Assembly: GCA_024803745.1 (NCBI GenBank) | Contig: JANJXV010000013.1 | Location: 9,548,001 to 9,612,000 of the forward strand | Source: Megascapheus bottae | Taxonomy: Eukaryota; Chordata; Mammalia; Rodentia; Geomyidae | Reading direction: 5' to 3' | Length of the DNA stretch: 64,000 nucleotides | Part shown: positions 12,589 through 24,175 of the stretch, piece by piece | Layout: every line of letters begins with the position of its first letter | How positions within the stretch are numbered: the stretch's first letter is position 1 | Position numbers and translations under genes: made by a program | Notes under the pieces: generated by a model | Databases searched by the model: none | What the model was told of the DNA's origin: nothing | What the model saw: only the letters and a program-made list of their open reading frames with translations

Positions 12589-12704
12589 CAATTGAGAATA
12601 TGTGGTGTGGCTCAGGTGGCAGAACCACTTTTTAAAGCAAATGCAAGGCTCTCGGTTCAATCCCTAGAAGAAAAAACCCAATTCTTAAAGATGAAAAACA
12701 GCTA

Positions 12705-12890
12705 ACTAGGCATGGTGGCACATATCTGCAATCCCAACCACACAGGAGGCAGAAGCAGGAGGTTGGAGAGTTCAAGGCCAACCTGAGCAAAGTTATCAAG
12801 ATTTGAGCTAAAAAGCAAAAACTGTACTATGAGTGTAATTCAAGTGGTAAAAGGCTATAAGTACAAAGCCTGATTGGGGAGGGAGAGAAA
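12705..12890 (+). repeat. diverged SINE
   Basis: It has a 7SL-like start (aactaggcatggtggcacatatctgcaatcccaacc) and 'gagttcaaggccaacctgagc', then a tRNA-like half with 'tgtaattcaagtggtaaaagg'. A short tRNA-like monomer lies just before it at about 12595-12672. Confidence 0.65.
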
Positions 12891-13740
12891 TACATGAGGA
12901 AAAGTTGAGTAAGCAATGGAGGGAGTTGCTGGAGGAGAGGATAGCTACACAAACATCCTGGGGCATAATGGGGTGCAGGATCCAGAGAAAGATGGCACTT
13001 TGTTCTCTGCTCCCCAGGTCAGGGCAGAGAACCAGAACAAAGTGTCCAAAATAATGAGTCATATGTGTGGAGTTGTGAGGTCAGCATCACAGACTAAGTA
13101 CCTTCTGTGATTCAGACTCCAGTGCAAGGGGATAAGAGGGGGTGAGGCGTGTGAAGAGGGGTGAGCAGGCTTGGTCAGTGATTGGCATGGGGGATGCTAG
13201 ACAGAGCCTTATAGCCTCAAGTCATTCTGGAGCATACTTAAGGTTAGAGCCTGAAGTTCATCCACATCAGGTCTGAGCTGAACTCAAGAACAGTCCAGCA
13301 CTTGCTAGAGGAGCAGGTGTAAGAGTGGAGAGGGGCCATCAGACCCTTTCCTCCCGTCCTGCACCAGGAGATGGCTCTTTCATCCCAGGGATAAGCGGGG
13401 TCACCAGGGAGAAAGCTTCATGATGGCACGTGAAACCTCGGGCTTCACTCTTCCCACTGCTCCCATCCATCCTTGCACGCAGTATGATGAGAACGGAAGA
13501 TGAAAGGGGTCCAGCAAGAGGGGTGAAATATCCAGGGACTTCAGAAACCACACCCTTCTACCTACCCTAAGAATTCAGAGTACTGAAGGAGAGTGCCCTT
13601 CCCCTATTCCCAAGGCCAATCAAGAGGTGGAGCCAAGAAGGGATAGTAAGTGGGGGGAAATGTATTCATTTATTTTGGCTCAAAATTCTGCTTTGGTATC
13701 TGAATGGGAAACTTCCTGCTATTATATTCAAGTATATGAT

Positions 13741-13759
13741 TATATATATATATATATAA
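13741..13759. repeat. (TA)n microsatellite
   Basis: Pure TA tract of about 9 units. Confidence 0.9.
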
Positions 13760-14389
13760 TGTTTGTGAGCCTTCTCTTCAATCAGTAAGAGATAGAAATA
13801 ATATCCCTACCTAAGAAATATTACTTGCCTAGCCTTTCATCACCAGATCCATATGGCATCCGATTACAGCTTGTTGGATGCCTAGAACTGCTCTGCATGC
13901 AGGATACCTTGATCATGGCAGTCTGCCCCGTGCCAGCGAGGACACATTCCCCTGGTGTTACCTCAGTCCCTTACTAAACCTGATGTTTCAATGCCAAGAG
14001 TCACAGTAGGACTTTCAGTGGAGTTCCAGTCCTGTTAATTCAGCAGGCCTGACTTTCCTTAAGGAAGGTGAGAAGAAAATTGAAAAGCCTATGCTGGGAG
14101 TAGTGGGCTGTTCAGACTCAGTAAAGTCAGGCTGAACTTCAGATCTTGGTTCATCACACCTGGATACATGGCTCTGGACAAATGGCTGAATAAAGTGAGT
14201 CATATGGCAGTAAACCTTTCTGAACTGAATCCTCTAAAGAGGCCCCATGTCTTACTTACCTTAACACTTAAGAATTGCTCATGACATGGAAATTACCTTG
14301 AAGGATGAAGAAATACAAGTAAGAAAAGGCCAGAGGAAGGGAGGGAAAGGAGAAAGAAAAGAGAGAAGAAGAAAGAAATTGGAGAGAGT

Positions 14390-14415
14390 GGATGGATGGA
14401 TGGATGGATGGATGA
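14390..14415. repeat. (GGAT)n microsatellite
   Basis: About six GGAT units at the end of a purine-rich stretch that begins near 14325. Confidence 0.9.
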
Positions 14416-14486
14416 TCTATCTTAATTTTATACTGAGAATTCAGAGTCTAGCAATATTAAATCACCTGCTGAAAAATCATACTCAA

Positions 14487-14735
14487 GGTGAGTGTCAAGA
14501 TGGGCTCATGCCAATAATGCTACTCAGAAGGCTGAAATCTGAAGATTGAGGTTCAAAATTAGCCTGAGCAGAAACATCTATAGACACTTGCTTCCAATTA
14601 ATTGGGGGAAAAAAAAGCTAGAACTGAGAGTGTGGCTCAAATAGTAGAGTATCAGCCTTGAGCAAAAATGCTTAGGGACAGCCTTCAGACCCTGAATTCA
14701 AACCCCAGTCTGGGAACAAAATAAAAAAAAGACAA
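14487..14735 (+). repeat. composite SINE, diverged
   Basis: It carries both halves: 'gggctcatgccaataatgctactcagaaggctgaaatctgaag', 'cttccaattaattggg', then 'gtgtggctcaaatagtagagtatcagccttgagc' and 'ctgaattcaaaccccagtctggg', with an A-rich end. Confidence 0.75.
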
Positions 14736-15066
14736 AAAGGTAAGTAGCAAAAGGAAAAGTCAGCTCCCAGATGGTTGTTTATATATATGTCACTTTCCAT
14801 TAAATTACATACACTTTGAGAGCAGGAACCATTCATCTTTCCAACCCTGTAATACCTCAGACAGGGCTTGCAATGTACTATTTGTTCTACAAATGAATAG
14901 ATAATGGAGGCTTCTAAAATGTAACTGTGCAACTCCCTAAACAACTCCCTAAACTGTGCAACCACCCCCTAAACAGAGTCCTCTTCAAACTAAGCAAAGT
15001 GATTAGTCATCTAGAATCATAGAATCATAAACAACCGTCTTGTTGGACTATAAACTTGGCATGATT

Positions 15067-15262
15067 ATTTTTTTTGCCAGTCCCAGGGCTTGAACTCGAT
15101 GCCTGAGCGCTGCCTTGGGCTTTCTCAAGGCTAGAGCTCTACCACTTGAGCCACAGAACCATTTCCAGCTTTTTCTATGTATATGGTGTACAAGAATCGA
15201 ATCTAGGTCTTTGTGCATACTAGGTAAGCACTTTACCACTAGGCTTAACTCCTGGCTCCTTG
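15067..15262 (-). repeat. ID-like dimeric SINE, minus strand
   Basis: The reverse-complement dimer: T-rich tail, 'gccagtcccagggcttgaactcgatgcctgagcgctgccttgggctttctcaaggctagagctctaccacttgagcc', then the ID-like half ending 'ccactaggcttaactcctgg'. Confidence 0.88.
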
Positions 15263-15341
15263 GCATCATTTTTTATACTCGGGTTTAAATTCAGGACTCT
15301 GAGCTTGCTGTGTTAACACTCTGGCTCACCTTTAGCCTTGC

Positions 15342-15655
15342 CTTTTTTTTTGGCCAGTACTGGGGCTTGAACTCAGGGCCTGGGCACTGTCCTTGGACTT
15401 TCTCAAGGCTAGTGCTCTACCACTTGAGCCACAGTACCACTTCCAGCTTTTTCTGTGTATGTGGTACCGAGGAATTGAACCAAGGCTTCATGAATGCCAG
15501 GAAAGCAGTCTACCACTAGGCCAAGCTCCTAGACCCTTGCTTAAAAAAAACACAAAAAACAAAAACAAAAAACTGGACTGGCCTTGAACTGTTATCCTTT
15601 AGATCTCAGCCTTCTGAGTAATTAGGATTTATAACCGTGAACCACCAATGCTCAA
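15342..15655 (-). repeat. ID-like dimeric SINE beside a B1-like fragment, minus strand
   Basis: A second minus-strand dimer (15342-15535) lies 80 bp from the previous one, and at 15575-15655 there is a 7SL-like piece 'gccttgaactgttatcctttagatctcagccttctgagtaattagg'. Together they form a cluster of insertions of one orientation. Confidence 0.82.
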
Positions 15656-16019
15656 CTTCCAACTTGACATTCTTGGTCTGTACAGTGCTTGTTTTGTACA
15701 GCTGGGATAAAGTGAGGTCAGTTACCAAATGCAAGTTGTTGCTTTATTTCCTCTCCTGTAGGAGTGCAGTCTCAGGGAAGGGTTTCAATGCTGGCTTTAC
15801 ATTGCAGTAGTCACGTGCAGTCCTGGAGAAATGATGTAACTTGTGTGCAGGTGTTCCCAGTTCCTAATTGGTGATAATATTAACTGTTTCATAAAAGCTC
15901 TAGGAGTGATTAAAATAAAGTATCTAAAACAGGACTTGTTACATAGCAGGTGATCAGATGGCCCATATAACAGCAGCATGTTTCAGGAAAAAAATAATAG
16001 CACACGCCTGGAACTCATA

Positions 16020-16190
16020 GATCTGAATTAAAAGACTCTTTCTTTTACATTCCGGCTATGTGATCTTGGGAAAATTCCTTAACCTATCAGACTCCAGTCC
16101 CCTCTGTGAAAGTGAGCTGATAATAACGTCTATGTTGCAAATTTGTCATGAGAATTAAATGAAAGAAAAGTACTTAGGGCCCAGTGTAAG
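16020..16190 (+). repeat. MIR element
   Basis: Core pattern 'cggctatgtgatcttgggaaaattccttaacctatcagactccagt...gtcatgagaattaaatgaaag'. This is a typical old mammalian MIR. Confidence 0.75.
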
Positions 16191-16520
16191 ACCAGGCATG
16201 ATGGCTCATGCCTGTGATCACAGATTCTCAGGGGGCAGAGATGTGAGGAGGAGGATTTGAGGTCAGCCTGGGCATAATATTAACTATACTCAATTTCATC
16301 AGCTAAGCTAAGCATGATGTACATATCTATAATCCCAGTTAAGTGAGTGACAGGAACAAGGATAATGGTCTGAGACAGACCTCAGACAGAAAGCATGAGA
16401 TTCTATTTGAAAAGAATAACAACCCCCCCCCCAAAAAAAGGCATCTAGAAGGCTGCCTTAAGTGGTAGGGCACTTGCCAAGTAAATGAAGCCCTGAGTTC
16501 AAACTCCAGCACCAAAAGAC
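16190..16520 (+). repeat. diverged B1-like and ID-like SINE pieces
   Basis: A 7SL-like start (gaccaggcatgatggctcatgcctgtgatcac), a second degraded monomer near 16310, a C-run at 16421-16430 and a tRNA-like half 'cttaagtggtagggcacttgccaag...gagttcaaactccagcacc'. The copy is old. Confidence 0.65.
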
Positions 16521-16970
16521 TTTTGTCTGGCTCCACATCCTTAGTTAGACGTGAATCTTTCTCAGAATGCTGCTTTTCTCTCCTTCCTTTCATATTTTCT
16601 TCACTCCCTCCCTTCCTTCTTTCCATTTTTCTTTATTTGTCAAGGCAATTTACATGTCATGAACAAGTCCTAAGTGTTGGAGTTGGATGCAGAGGACTGA
16701 TTTAAAGAAGGTGACAGACACAACTCTCATTATTAAACTATATGCCCAGCAGACTGAGTGATCTAGTACCTAGCTACCCAGAGAGGATCCAGGCTGAGAT
16801 TGTTGGGTCATGATTGAGGAAGGAAGAAGGCCACCTTCTTGCCAGCTGGCCATCAGCAGGTACCCTTGTTACAGAGGAATCCAATGGCACTTCTCCAGAG
16901 ACATTAGAATTGCTGACGAGCAGCCAGACCTGACTAAATGCCTATGAACAGAGATAATAAAAGCTGTGTT

Positions 16971-17184
16971 TGGCTAATTATGGTGGTACACATTTGTAAT
17001 CCCAGCTACTCCGGAAGGAGAGAAAGGAGGATCTTGAGTTCAAGGCCAGCCCAAAGAAAAGTTAGTAAGACCTTACCTCCAGAACAAAATACAAGAAACA
17101 GCTGAGGGTGCCTCAAGAAATAGACTGCTTGTCCGACATGTGCAAAGCCTGGTTCAATCCCCAGTACAAAAAAAAAAAAAAACA
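16971..17184 (+). repeat. older B1-ID type SINE
   Basis: The 7SL-like part is 'tggtggtacacatttgtaatcccagctactcc' and the tRNA-like part is 'gcctcaagaaatagactgcttgtccgacatgtgcaaagcctggttcaatccccagtac', followed by an A tail. Confidence 0.75.
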
Positions 17185-18229
17185 GAAATTGTCATGTAAC
17201 TAACAGATGAACCTCATATCCTCCTGCTACCCATATGTTATACCACAGTTGGTACAGTTTATCTGGGATTCCATTTAACAGCCCTCAAAATTCAGGTGAT
17301 CAGCCAGAGATCCCACAGCGCTTGGGAAAGATTAAAGGGAAAGGCAAGTCTAGACATTTCAGCTGCTTCATCTGCAGATAATCAGCTATGTGTCAGGCCC
17401 AGGGACTTTTAAGATTGAACCTGGACTGGCTGACCCTCTTCAGGTGGTGAAAGCCAGCCAGATGGCCTCAGTGCCCAGGGCTCTTCTCAGAGACAACCCC
17501 ATGCCTAGGATTATGAAGCAGGAGGTTCTGCAAAATGACATGTGACATTACAGAGTTACATCAGGGTCCTCATGAATCCATACAGTGCCCTAGCTGGTGC
17601 CAGAGGTGATAGAGCAGGAGCCTACAGAGGAAAGGACTGAACCCAGGGTCTCTCCAGTCATCCAGCTCCAACTAAATCCAGTGAGCTCTGGCTGAACTCC
17701 ATACGGAGCCCGAGGCTCTGCTGCATGACTTAAATGAGGAAGGCTGCCCTCAGAGACCCTGGTTGTATTCACTGACTTTTGTTAACAAGAGGAAGCTTTA
17801 TTTCGACTCATCATTTCAGAGGTTTCAGTCCTTAGTCAGCTTGTTCCATTGCTGTGGCCTGCATGGCGGCGCATGGGGTAGAGCTAAGTTGTTCATCCCA
17901 GTCAGTCAGGAAGCAGAGAGAGAGGGAGGAAAGACTTATGACAACACAGGACCTCACCCCCACCCCCATCAGTGATCTAAGTCTCCCATGTAAGCCTGCT
18001 TCTAGAAGTTTCCACCACCTCCCAATCAGGTCATCAACACGAGCTTTGGGGTACACTTCCGATCCAAACTGTACCCAAAGCCTACCACAATGCTTGCTTG
18101 GCATATATGTCCAGCAAGGGGATTTTTGTTGTTTGGATTTTTTTTTATTTTTTGCTTTGTTTTGTTCTGTTTTTGTTTGCTTTTTGTGTTCCCGATTTTT
18201 AAAGAAAATTGTCTCTAAGTAGTTGTTCA

Positions 18230-18697
18230 AAAGGGCTTCAGTTCATCATGGTAGTTTATGAGTAGTATGAATCTTGATCAATGTTAACCCTTCATCTTTC
18301 TCCCATTTCTCCCTCCCATCCCTCCACTCACTGGTTCCATTTTCACATGTGTACATTAAATATGATGACTATATTTACCCACCCTTCCTTTCTCCACTTG
18401 TCTGTCTCCCTCCTTTTCATCTTTTCTCCTCCATACACAGGTTCCAGTTTCCTGGTATTCATTTTGTTCCTTGTTCAGTCTTCCTCTGAACATGCCATAC
18501 TTAAGTGAATATGTATATATGCATATGACCCTGCATACATTTGTGAATATGTTTATAATTTGGATCTAATTTCCACATATGAGAGAAAACATGCATCCTC
18601 TGTCTCTCTGAGCCTGTCTGCCTTCACATAATTTTGCCAGGTCCATCCATTTCTCTACAAATGACATAATAGTATTCTTCCTGATGAATGAGTTAAA

Positions 18698-18747
<50 letters not shown>

Positions 18748-18841
18748 TAGTGGTGATGGTGTGTGTGGTGTGTGTGTGGTACGTGTATGTATGTGTGTGA
18801 TGTGGTGTGGTGTGGTGGTGGTGGTTGGTGGTGGTGGTGGT

Positions 18842-18879
<38 letters not shown>

Positions 18880-18975
18880 TGTATCGCATATTTTTGATCA
18901 ATCTATTTATTATAGGGTTTCTGGGTTGTTTCCATTATTTGTCTATGGTGACTATCAACACAAGGTTTTTGTTCA
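18230..18975 (-). mobile_element. L1 3' fragment interrupted by a GT/GGT-rich microsatellite
   Basis: Read on the minus strand, this is the end of L1 ORF2 and the 3' region: 'gccaggtccatccatttctctacaaatgacataatagtattcttc' before the GT tract, and 'gggttgtttccattatttgtctatggtgac' after it, are reverse complements of well-known L1 3' ORF2 words. Reading frames are broken. The left part (about 18230-18560) is less certain. Confidence 0.75.
18701..18886. repeat. (GT)n / GGT-rich microsatellite inside L1
   Basis: About 23 pure GT units, then interrupted GTG/GGT motifs, then a second GT run. The tract sits inside the L1 fragment and can adopt Z-DNA-like forms. Confidence 0.95.
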
Positions 18976-18977
18976 TT

Positions 18978-19190
18978 TGTTTTGAGGTACGAGGGATTGA
19001 ACCCACATTCTCACAAGTGCTGGGCAAGTGTTCTATCACTTGGGCCATACCTCAACCCTTTTTCTTTAATTATGTTTTCCACAAAGGGTTTCACTAACTT
19101 TGTGTAGACCAACCTCAGACTCAAGATCCTCCTGTGTCTATCTTCTAAGTAACTGGATCAAAGGCATGCACCACCCCACCCTGGGCCTTC
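18978..19190 (-). repeat. old SINE, minus strand
   Basis: The words 'tttgaggtacgagggattgaacccacattctcacaagtgctgggcaagtgttctatcacttgggccatacctcaaccc' form a reverse-complement ID-like tRNA half. They are followed by a 7SL-like half ending 'ggcatgcaccaccccacc'. Confidence 0.65.
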
Positions 19191-20507
19191 AGCACAGGTT
19201 TAATGAAGACAGTGGCTCTGTCTGGTATTCTCTCCTCTATTAAAAGTGATAGAAGTGTGGCTGCCTTCAGCTGAAGGGACATAGCAGGCCTGGGTACCAC
19301 TGTCACCACAGTAGGTGTTCCCAATGCCATTATTCTCTTTTGGCCATCTGCCTAGTGGAACACCTGTCCCTTGCTTGGAATCAGGGGCAGAACACAGTAA
19401 GGAACATCTGCTGTTAAGACTTGAGTGAGAGAGGAGGGCACTGAGGTCTAAAGGGAAAAGAAGGATCTCCAGCTGGACCTTCTGGAGTGAAAGGACAGGT
19501 AACAAGACGCAGACTGTAGGATCTGGGGACCAGACAATTGGGAAAGGAATTGCAAACTGAGATATCTCTCACAAGAACACTCACAGGACAGAAGTTTCTA
19601 CTGCTGGTTGTATCTGCTCTCCAGGGCAAGACCATTTAGGTCAAATGTCTAGATGTGAAGCAGATATCATTTTAGTGAGTGGTCCCTAACTGGTGGTAGC
19701 TAGACAGTCTAGCAGAACATAGGAAGAGGGTTTGACACAGGAACCATATCAAGTTATTTGAAGGACTTAGGTTCAGAATATGTTTCAGGACATTTGTACT
19801 GGTCTAAGAGATACGATGGTGACATGGTTTGCTATTTATCTGCTCACTCAGATAAGCAGATAGGTATGGACAGGAAACTAGAGGACTTAGTTAATGGGAG
19901 GCATTGAACTGGGAGGAAACTCAAGGAGTCAGGAGACAATAGGAAAGTAAAAAGGCAGAGGATGGCATCCTGCAGAGAGGATTGGATCCTGTGTGTGGCA
20001 GAGCTGCCACATCTACAGGCTGGAATCGATGAACACTGACTGACACCAGGCATGGAAGACATGCATCTTAGCCAGGAAGTGGCTAAGGTGGGGCTCTTTG
20101 TGTGTGAGTGCCTTGCCTGTCATGGAACACCAGTGCCTCCCACAGGGGCTAGACCAGAAGGGAACACCAGGAATGGTTCAATGAGTCAGTGGGTCCCTGC
20201 TTAAATGCTTGAAAGGAATTGTGAGGAGGTACTCAGAGTTCAAAGGGGGAACTCTGGCTCCCATTGTGGGTGTGGCTCCCTCAGACATGGCTTTGTTTCT
20301 CTAGCTCATGACACAAGGCAGCCTGAGTAGGCGATTGTAGATGTTGCTTGATGGAAAGGAATGAAGGAATAGAGTCTTGACAGGAGATGATCTTTGGCCT
20401 GAAACAAAGATTTCAATGAAGAGGACAGGCTAATTAAACATTATTAAACAATGCATTTGTGAATGCAAAAAAAGTTTAGTGGGCTGAAACTATTTTGTTG
20501 ATGTTCT

Positions 20508-20890
20508 TGTTGCTTTTGGTGGTACGGGGCTGAGTTCATGGTTTTCTTCTACCACTGAGCCATGCCTCAAGATTTTTTTTTCATATTTTTTATTGTAATT
20601 AATAGAAGGGTTACATAATATTTGCCAGATAGGAAGTGCATTAATTCCCATACATTGATACCCTTTCACATGTCTTAATCCCCATTTCCCTCCCCCCACC
20701 CCCACCCCTCATCTTGTTTTCCCCCCTTCCCTATCCGATTTCAAATAACCAAATACAAATATATCCGATATGCCTCAAGATTTTTATGTATTGTTATATT
20801 TGAGATAGGGTCTCACTTTGTGCCCAAACCTCAGTCTTTCTGTTTTTGCATCACTGAGGATGACAGGCATTTACCACCATGCCTAGCCTT
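20508..20890 (-). repeat. old SINE split by an L1 insertion
   Basis: The left part (20508-20577) is a reverse-complement tRNA-like half with 'ccactgagccatgcctcaag'. The right part (from 20770) continues with 'gagatagggtctcactttgtgcccaaacctcag...accaccatgcctagcc'. The two parts flank a minus-strand L1. Confidence 0.7.
20578..20769 (-). mobile_element. 5'-truncated L1 with 16-bp target-site duplication
   Basis: The element is a truncated L1 3' UTR (minus-strand end 'acccttctattaattacaataaaaaat') flanked by perfect repeats of atgcctcaagattttt at 20562-20577 and 20770-20785. It closely resembles the 3' UTR of the L1 at 51785-52479. The clean duplication suggests a relatively young insertion. Confidence 0.88.
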
Positions 20891-20917
20891 TGGTTGGAAT
20901 GGAGTCTCAGAAATTTG

Positions 20918-21163
20918 TTTTATTTTTTGCCCAGGCCCAGTGTTCTGAGGCTTAAACTCAGGGCCTGGGCACTACCCCCTGACCTTTTTATTAAAGCTAG
21001 TGCTCTACCACTTGAGCCACAGCTCTACTTCTGGCTTTTTGGTGTGTGGTTAATTGGAAATAAGAGTGTCGCAGACTTTCCTGCTCAGGCTGACTTTGAA
21101 TTGCAGTTTTCATATCTCAGCCTGCAGAGTAGCTAGGATTACAGACATGAAACACCTGAACTT
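20918..21163 (-). repeat. composite SINE, minus strand
   Basis: Reverse-complement order: 'gaggcttaaactcagggcctgggcac', 'gctctaccacttgagccacagctctacttctggctttttgg', 'taattggaaataagagt', then a 7SL-like half ending 'agtagctaggattacagacatgaaacacc'. Confidence 0.88.
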
Positions 21164-21165
21164 TT

Positions 21166-21166
21166 T

Positions 21167-21222
<56 letters not shown>

Positions 21223-21272
21223 TTTCTTCCTTCCTTCCTTCCTTCCTTCCTTTCTTCCTTCCTTTTTTTTTT
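21166..21272. repeat. (TTTC)n/(TTCC)n pyrimidine tract
   Basis: About 17 TTTC units followed by TTCC units and a T-run. It sits where the A tail of the next minus-strand SINE fragment (21273-21365) would be. Confidence 0.95.
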
Positions 21273-21451
21273 GGGGGGGCCGCAGGGCTGACTGTAAACT
21301 GTGATCCCCTATTTCCACATTTCAGGTAGCTAGGATTATAAGCTTAAGCCATTATGCCTGACAAAACTATTCTTTTTTTTTCTTTTTTATGTGAATTTTA
21401 ATGTAATGGCATAGAAAGGAAGAGAAACACTCAAAAGATTATGTATTTCAC

Positions 21452-21678
21452 CGGGCAAGGTGGCTCACACCTGTAATCCTAGCTATTCAGTAGGCTGAGA
21501 TCTGAGGATCAAGGTTCAAAGCCAGCCCAAGCACAAAAGGACCTGAGCCTCTTATCTCTAATTAACCTCTAGAAAAACGGAAGTGAAGCTTGGCTCAAGG
21601 ATAGGGTGGTAACCTTGAGCTGAAGAGCTCAGGGACAGTGCCCAGGCCAAATTCAAGCCCCATCAAAAAAAAAAAAAG
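21452..21678 (+). repeat. B1-like/tRNA-like composite SINE with target-site duplication
   Basis: Nearly complete copy from 'gggcaaggtggctcacacctgtaatcctagc' to 'caggccaaattcaagccccatc' plus an A tail. The flanks gattatgtatt at about 21438 and 21678 match, giving a short target-site duplication. Confidence 0.9.
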
Positions 21679-22499
21679 ATTATGTATTCCATGAAATTTG
21701 TTTTAGCTATGCAAGCATGCATATCTGTGCAGGAGTGTATATGTGCAGTGTACCACATGTGTGTATGTATCCATGAATGTGTGCACGTGAGTGTGTGTGA
21801 ATGTGTGCACTCGAGCTGTATTGCTCACAGTGCATTTCAGTCCGGCAGGATTTTAAAATATACTGTAGAACCAGCATACGCAACAGCATTACTTTCCAGG
21901 ATGATCAGAACCTAGAGAACTTTAATGGAGCCAGAGGATAATTATGGCGATACTGTTATCCAAAACAAAACCCAGGAGACATGCTCTCTCACTTGAAATC
22001 AAGATGGGCTTAGGAAGTCAGGGAGTGTGATAATGGGAAGCAGAGGGCATGTATGAAAGAAGGAAGGACAAGGGAGTTATGAAATCAGAAAGAGGATGTC
22101 AGGACAGGGACACAGAAAGGTTTGCCTGTCACTTGTCCCCAAACGAGGTTAGTGTCTTTCTCCTTTGTCAGGATTCTCAGAACTGCAATAATTTCAATGT
22201 CATGTCAAGCATCAAGATTTCTTTTTCCAGCCTCAAAAAAAAAAAGTATAAAGTTTCCAAGAATTTTGAAAGCAGGAGCTTATAAGAGGAAACATGCATG
22301 GAAAGGCAGGGAAAATGATCATGTATAAAATATAATTCTTTATCAGCTCACTACAGAGCTGAAACCACACAGACATTGGTGGTTCAGTAGTAACTGAAGG
22401 GCATTTGTTCCCCATCTGAGATGCCCACCCCCACCTCTGCCCCAGGTCTCAGACAGCCCTCCAAGAGACCCTCTGACAGGCCAACCAATGGAGATCACC

Positions 22500-22960
22500 T
22501 AATGGACTTCAAATAAACACTGACTTCCTGACAGCTAGCTTCTGAGCAGATTTATTATTGAATCATACTCCTGTTCTTTCACAACAAGCTGAGCTGACAG
22601 CCTACCTCATCAGTTACAAAAGAAAAAAAAAGAAGAAGAAAAAGAAAAAGGAAAGGAAGACAGTGATAAATTACCTGATGGGAGATGGAAGAACGTAAAG
22701 ATTTTACTTCCTCCAAAATGTCAGCCATAATATATTATTCATGTTGTTGTTATTGTTGTTGCAGTCCCTCCCCACGTTGCAATGAATGTTGATGATGATA
22801 AGCAGACGTGAATTCAGTTGCAGGGGGGCTGCAACCAGTGATTCCACACATCCTGGTGACAGCTAACAGCTCCTCCTCTGCCCCTTGATCATCTCTTTGT
22901 TGATTTCAAAAGCGAATTACCATCTCTGTTTGCTTGGTGGCCTAAGCTTGTCTCTCACTG
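22500..22960. other. repeat-poor block, possible conserved non-coding DNA
   Basis: Apart from an A/GA-rich patch at 22618-22660 I see no repeat. The stretch includes mixed-composition words such as 'gcagatttattattgaatcatactcc'. Conservation cannot be judged from the sequence alone. Confidence 0.2.
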
Positions 22961-23129
22961 TCCTTCCACAGGAAGCATGAGCAGCTGCCTATGCAGTGAC
23001 ACAGAAGGAACTTAGGGTTTGGAGGCAAGTGGGACAAGTGACCTTGGGCAAACGGATTCAGTTTCCTCCTCTGGAATATGGGTTCCTAATTCCCACACTG
23101 CTAGATTGTTTAGAAATGTAGAAATAAAG

Positions 23130-23546
23130 CCAGGCATGGTGTCTCAGGCCTGTTATCCTAGCTATTCAGGAGGCTGAGATCTGAGGATCACGGTTCATAG
23201 CCTTCCTGGGCACTAAAATCCGTGAGACTCTTATCTCCAATTAACCACCAGAAAACCGGAGTGGCACTATGGCTCAAGGGGTACAGGTAACCTTGAGCTG
23301 AGAGCTCAGGGACAATGCCCAGGCCCAGACTTCAAGCCCCACAACTGAAAAAAAAGCTACTGTGGAGACTGAGATCTGAGGATCAAGGCAGCTCAGGCAC
23401 AAAAGGACCTGAGACTCTTATCTCCAATTAACCTCTAGAAAACAGGAAGTGGGGCTTGGCTCAAGGGTAGGGCGGTAACCTTGAGCTAAATTGCTCAGGG
23501 ACAGTGCCCAGGCCTAATTCAAGCCCCATGACCCACAAAAAAAAAG
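23130..23546 (+). repeat. two tandem composite SINEs, second 5' truncated
   Basis: The first copy (23130-23354) is complete with an A tail. The second (23355-23546) lacks the first part of its 7SL-like half and resumes at 'gctactgtggagactgagatctgaggatcaag'. Both share the right half ending 'caagcccca'. The second may have arrived by insertion into the tail of the first. Confidence 0.88.
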
Positions 23547-23597
23547 GAAAGGAAAGAAAGAGAGAGAGAGAGGGAGAGAGAGAGAGAGAGAGAGAAA
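23546..23597. repeat. (GA)n microsatellite at a SINE tail
   Basis: A GGAAA then GA dinucleotide tract that begins exactly at the tail of the preceding SINE. Confidence 0.93.
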
Positions 23598-23700
23598 CAA
23601 AAGTTAAGTACTGGGAAAGCCCTGGTGTACAACATTGTTAGCATGCATTCAGCAATAGCACCTATCATTCACCAAGGATGTGCTTTGAGTCCTCATTGTT

Positions 23701-23845
23701 TGAGTTCTCTCTCTCCTTCCTTCCCCCTTCCTTCTGTCCTCTCTTTCTCCTTCCTTCCTTCCTTTTTTCTTTCTTTCACTCTTCTCTCTCCCCTTTCCCT
23801 TCTTCCTTCCTTCCCTCCCTCTCTCCCTCCCTTCCCCCTCCCAAT
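23701..23845. repeat. CT-rich low-complexity tract
   Basis: Almost pure pyrimidine built of CTTC and CCCT words. ORFs across it (on both strands) are low-complexity artefacts. A degraded minus-strand SINE follows at about 23885-24082. Confidence 0.92.
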
Positions 23846-24175
23846 CCCTGCCCTGCCCTGGCCCATGGCCCCCCATCTCTTTCTTTCCTGGTACTGGCAT
23901 TTGAACTCAGGGATGTGTACTTGCTCAGCTTGCTAACTCTGAAAAGTAGATATAAGATGCTTTTAGCCTGCCTTTTAACTGGTTATATTGGAAATGGGGT
24001 CTCTTGTCTAACTCAGCTTTGATCTTCCAGATCTCAACCCCCTGAATAACTTGGATTATGACTACAAGCCGCTCACCCCTGGCTATACATAGTAATGTTT
24101 TAAAATCCAATCACTCCCCTCCCCTCCCCGACACATACTCAGGCCAAGGCCATAGGACACTTAGACTGGGTTTAT

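Noticed and set aside
18566..18901. His/Thr-rich and Cys/Val-rich ORFs over the GT repeat
   Set aside because: Artefacts of a microsatellite read in six frames; the same effect occurs at 58663-58965.
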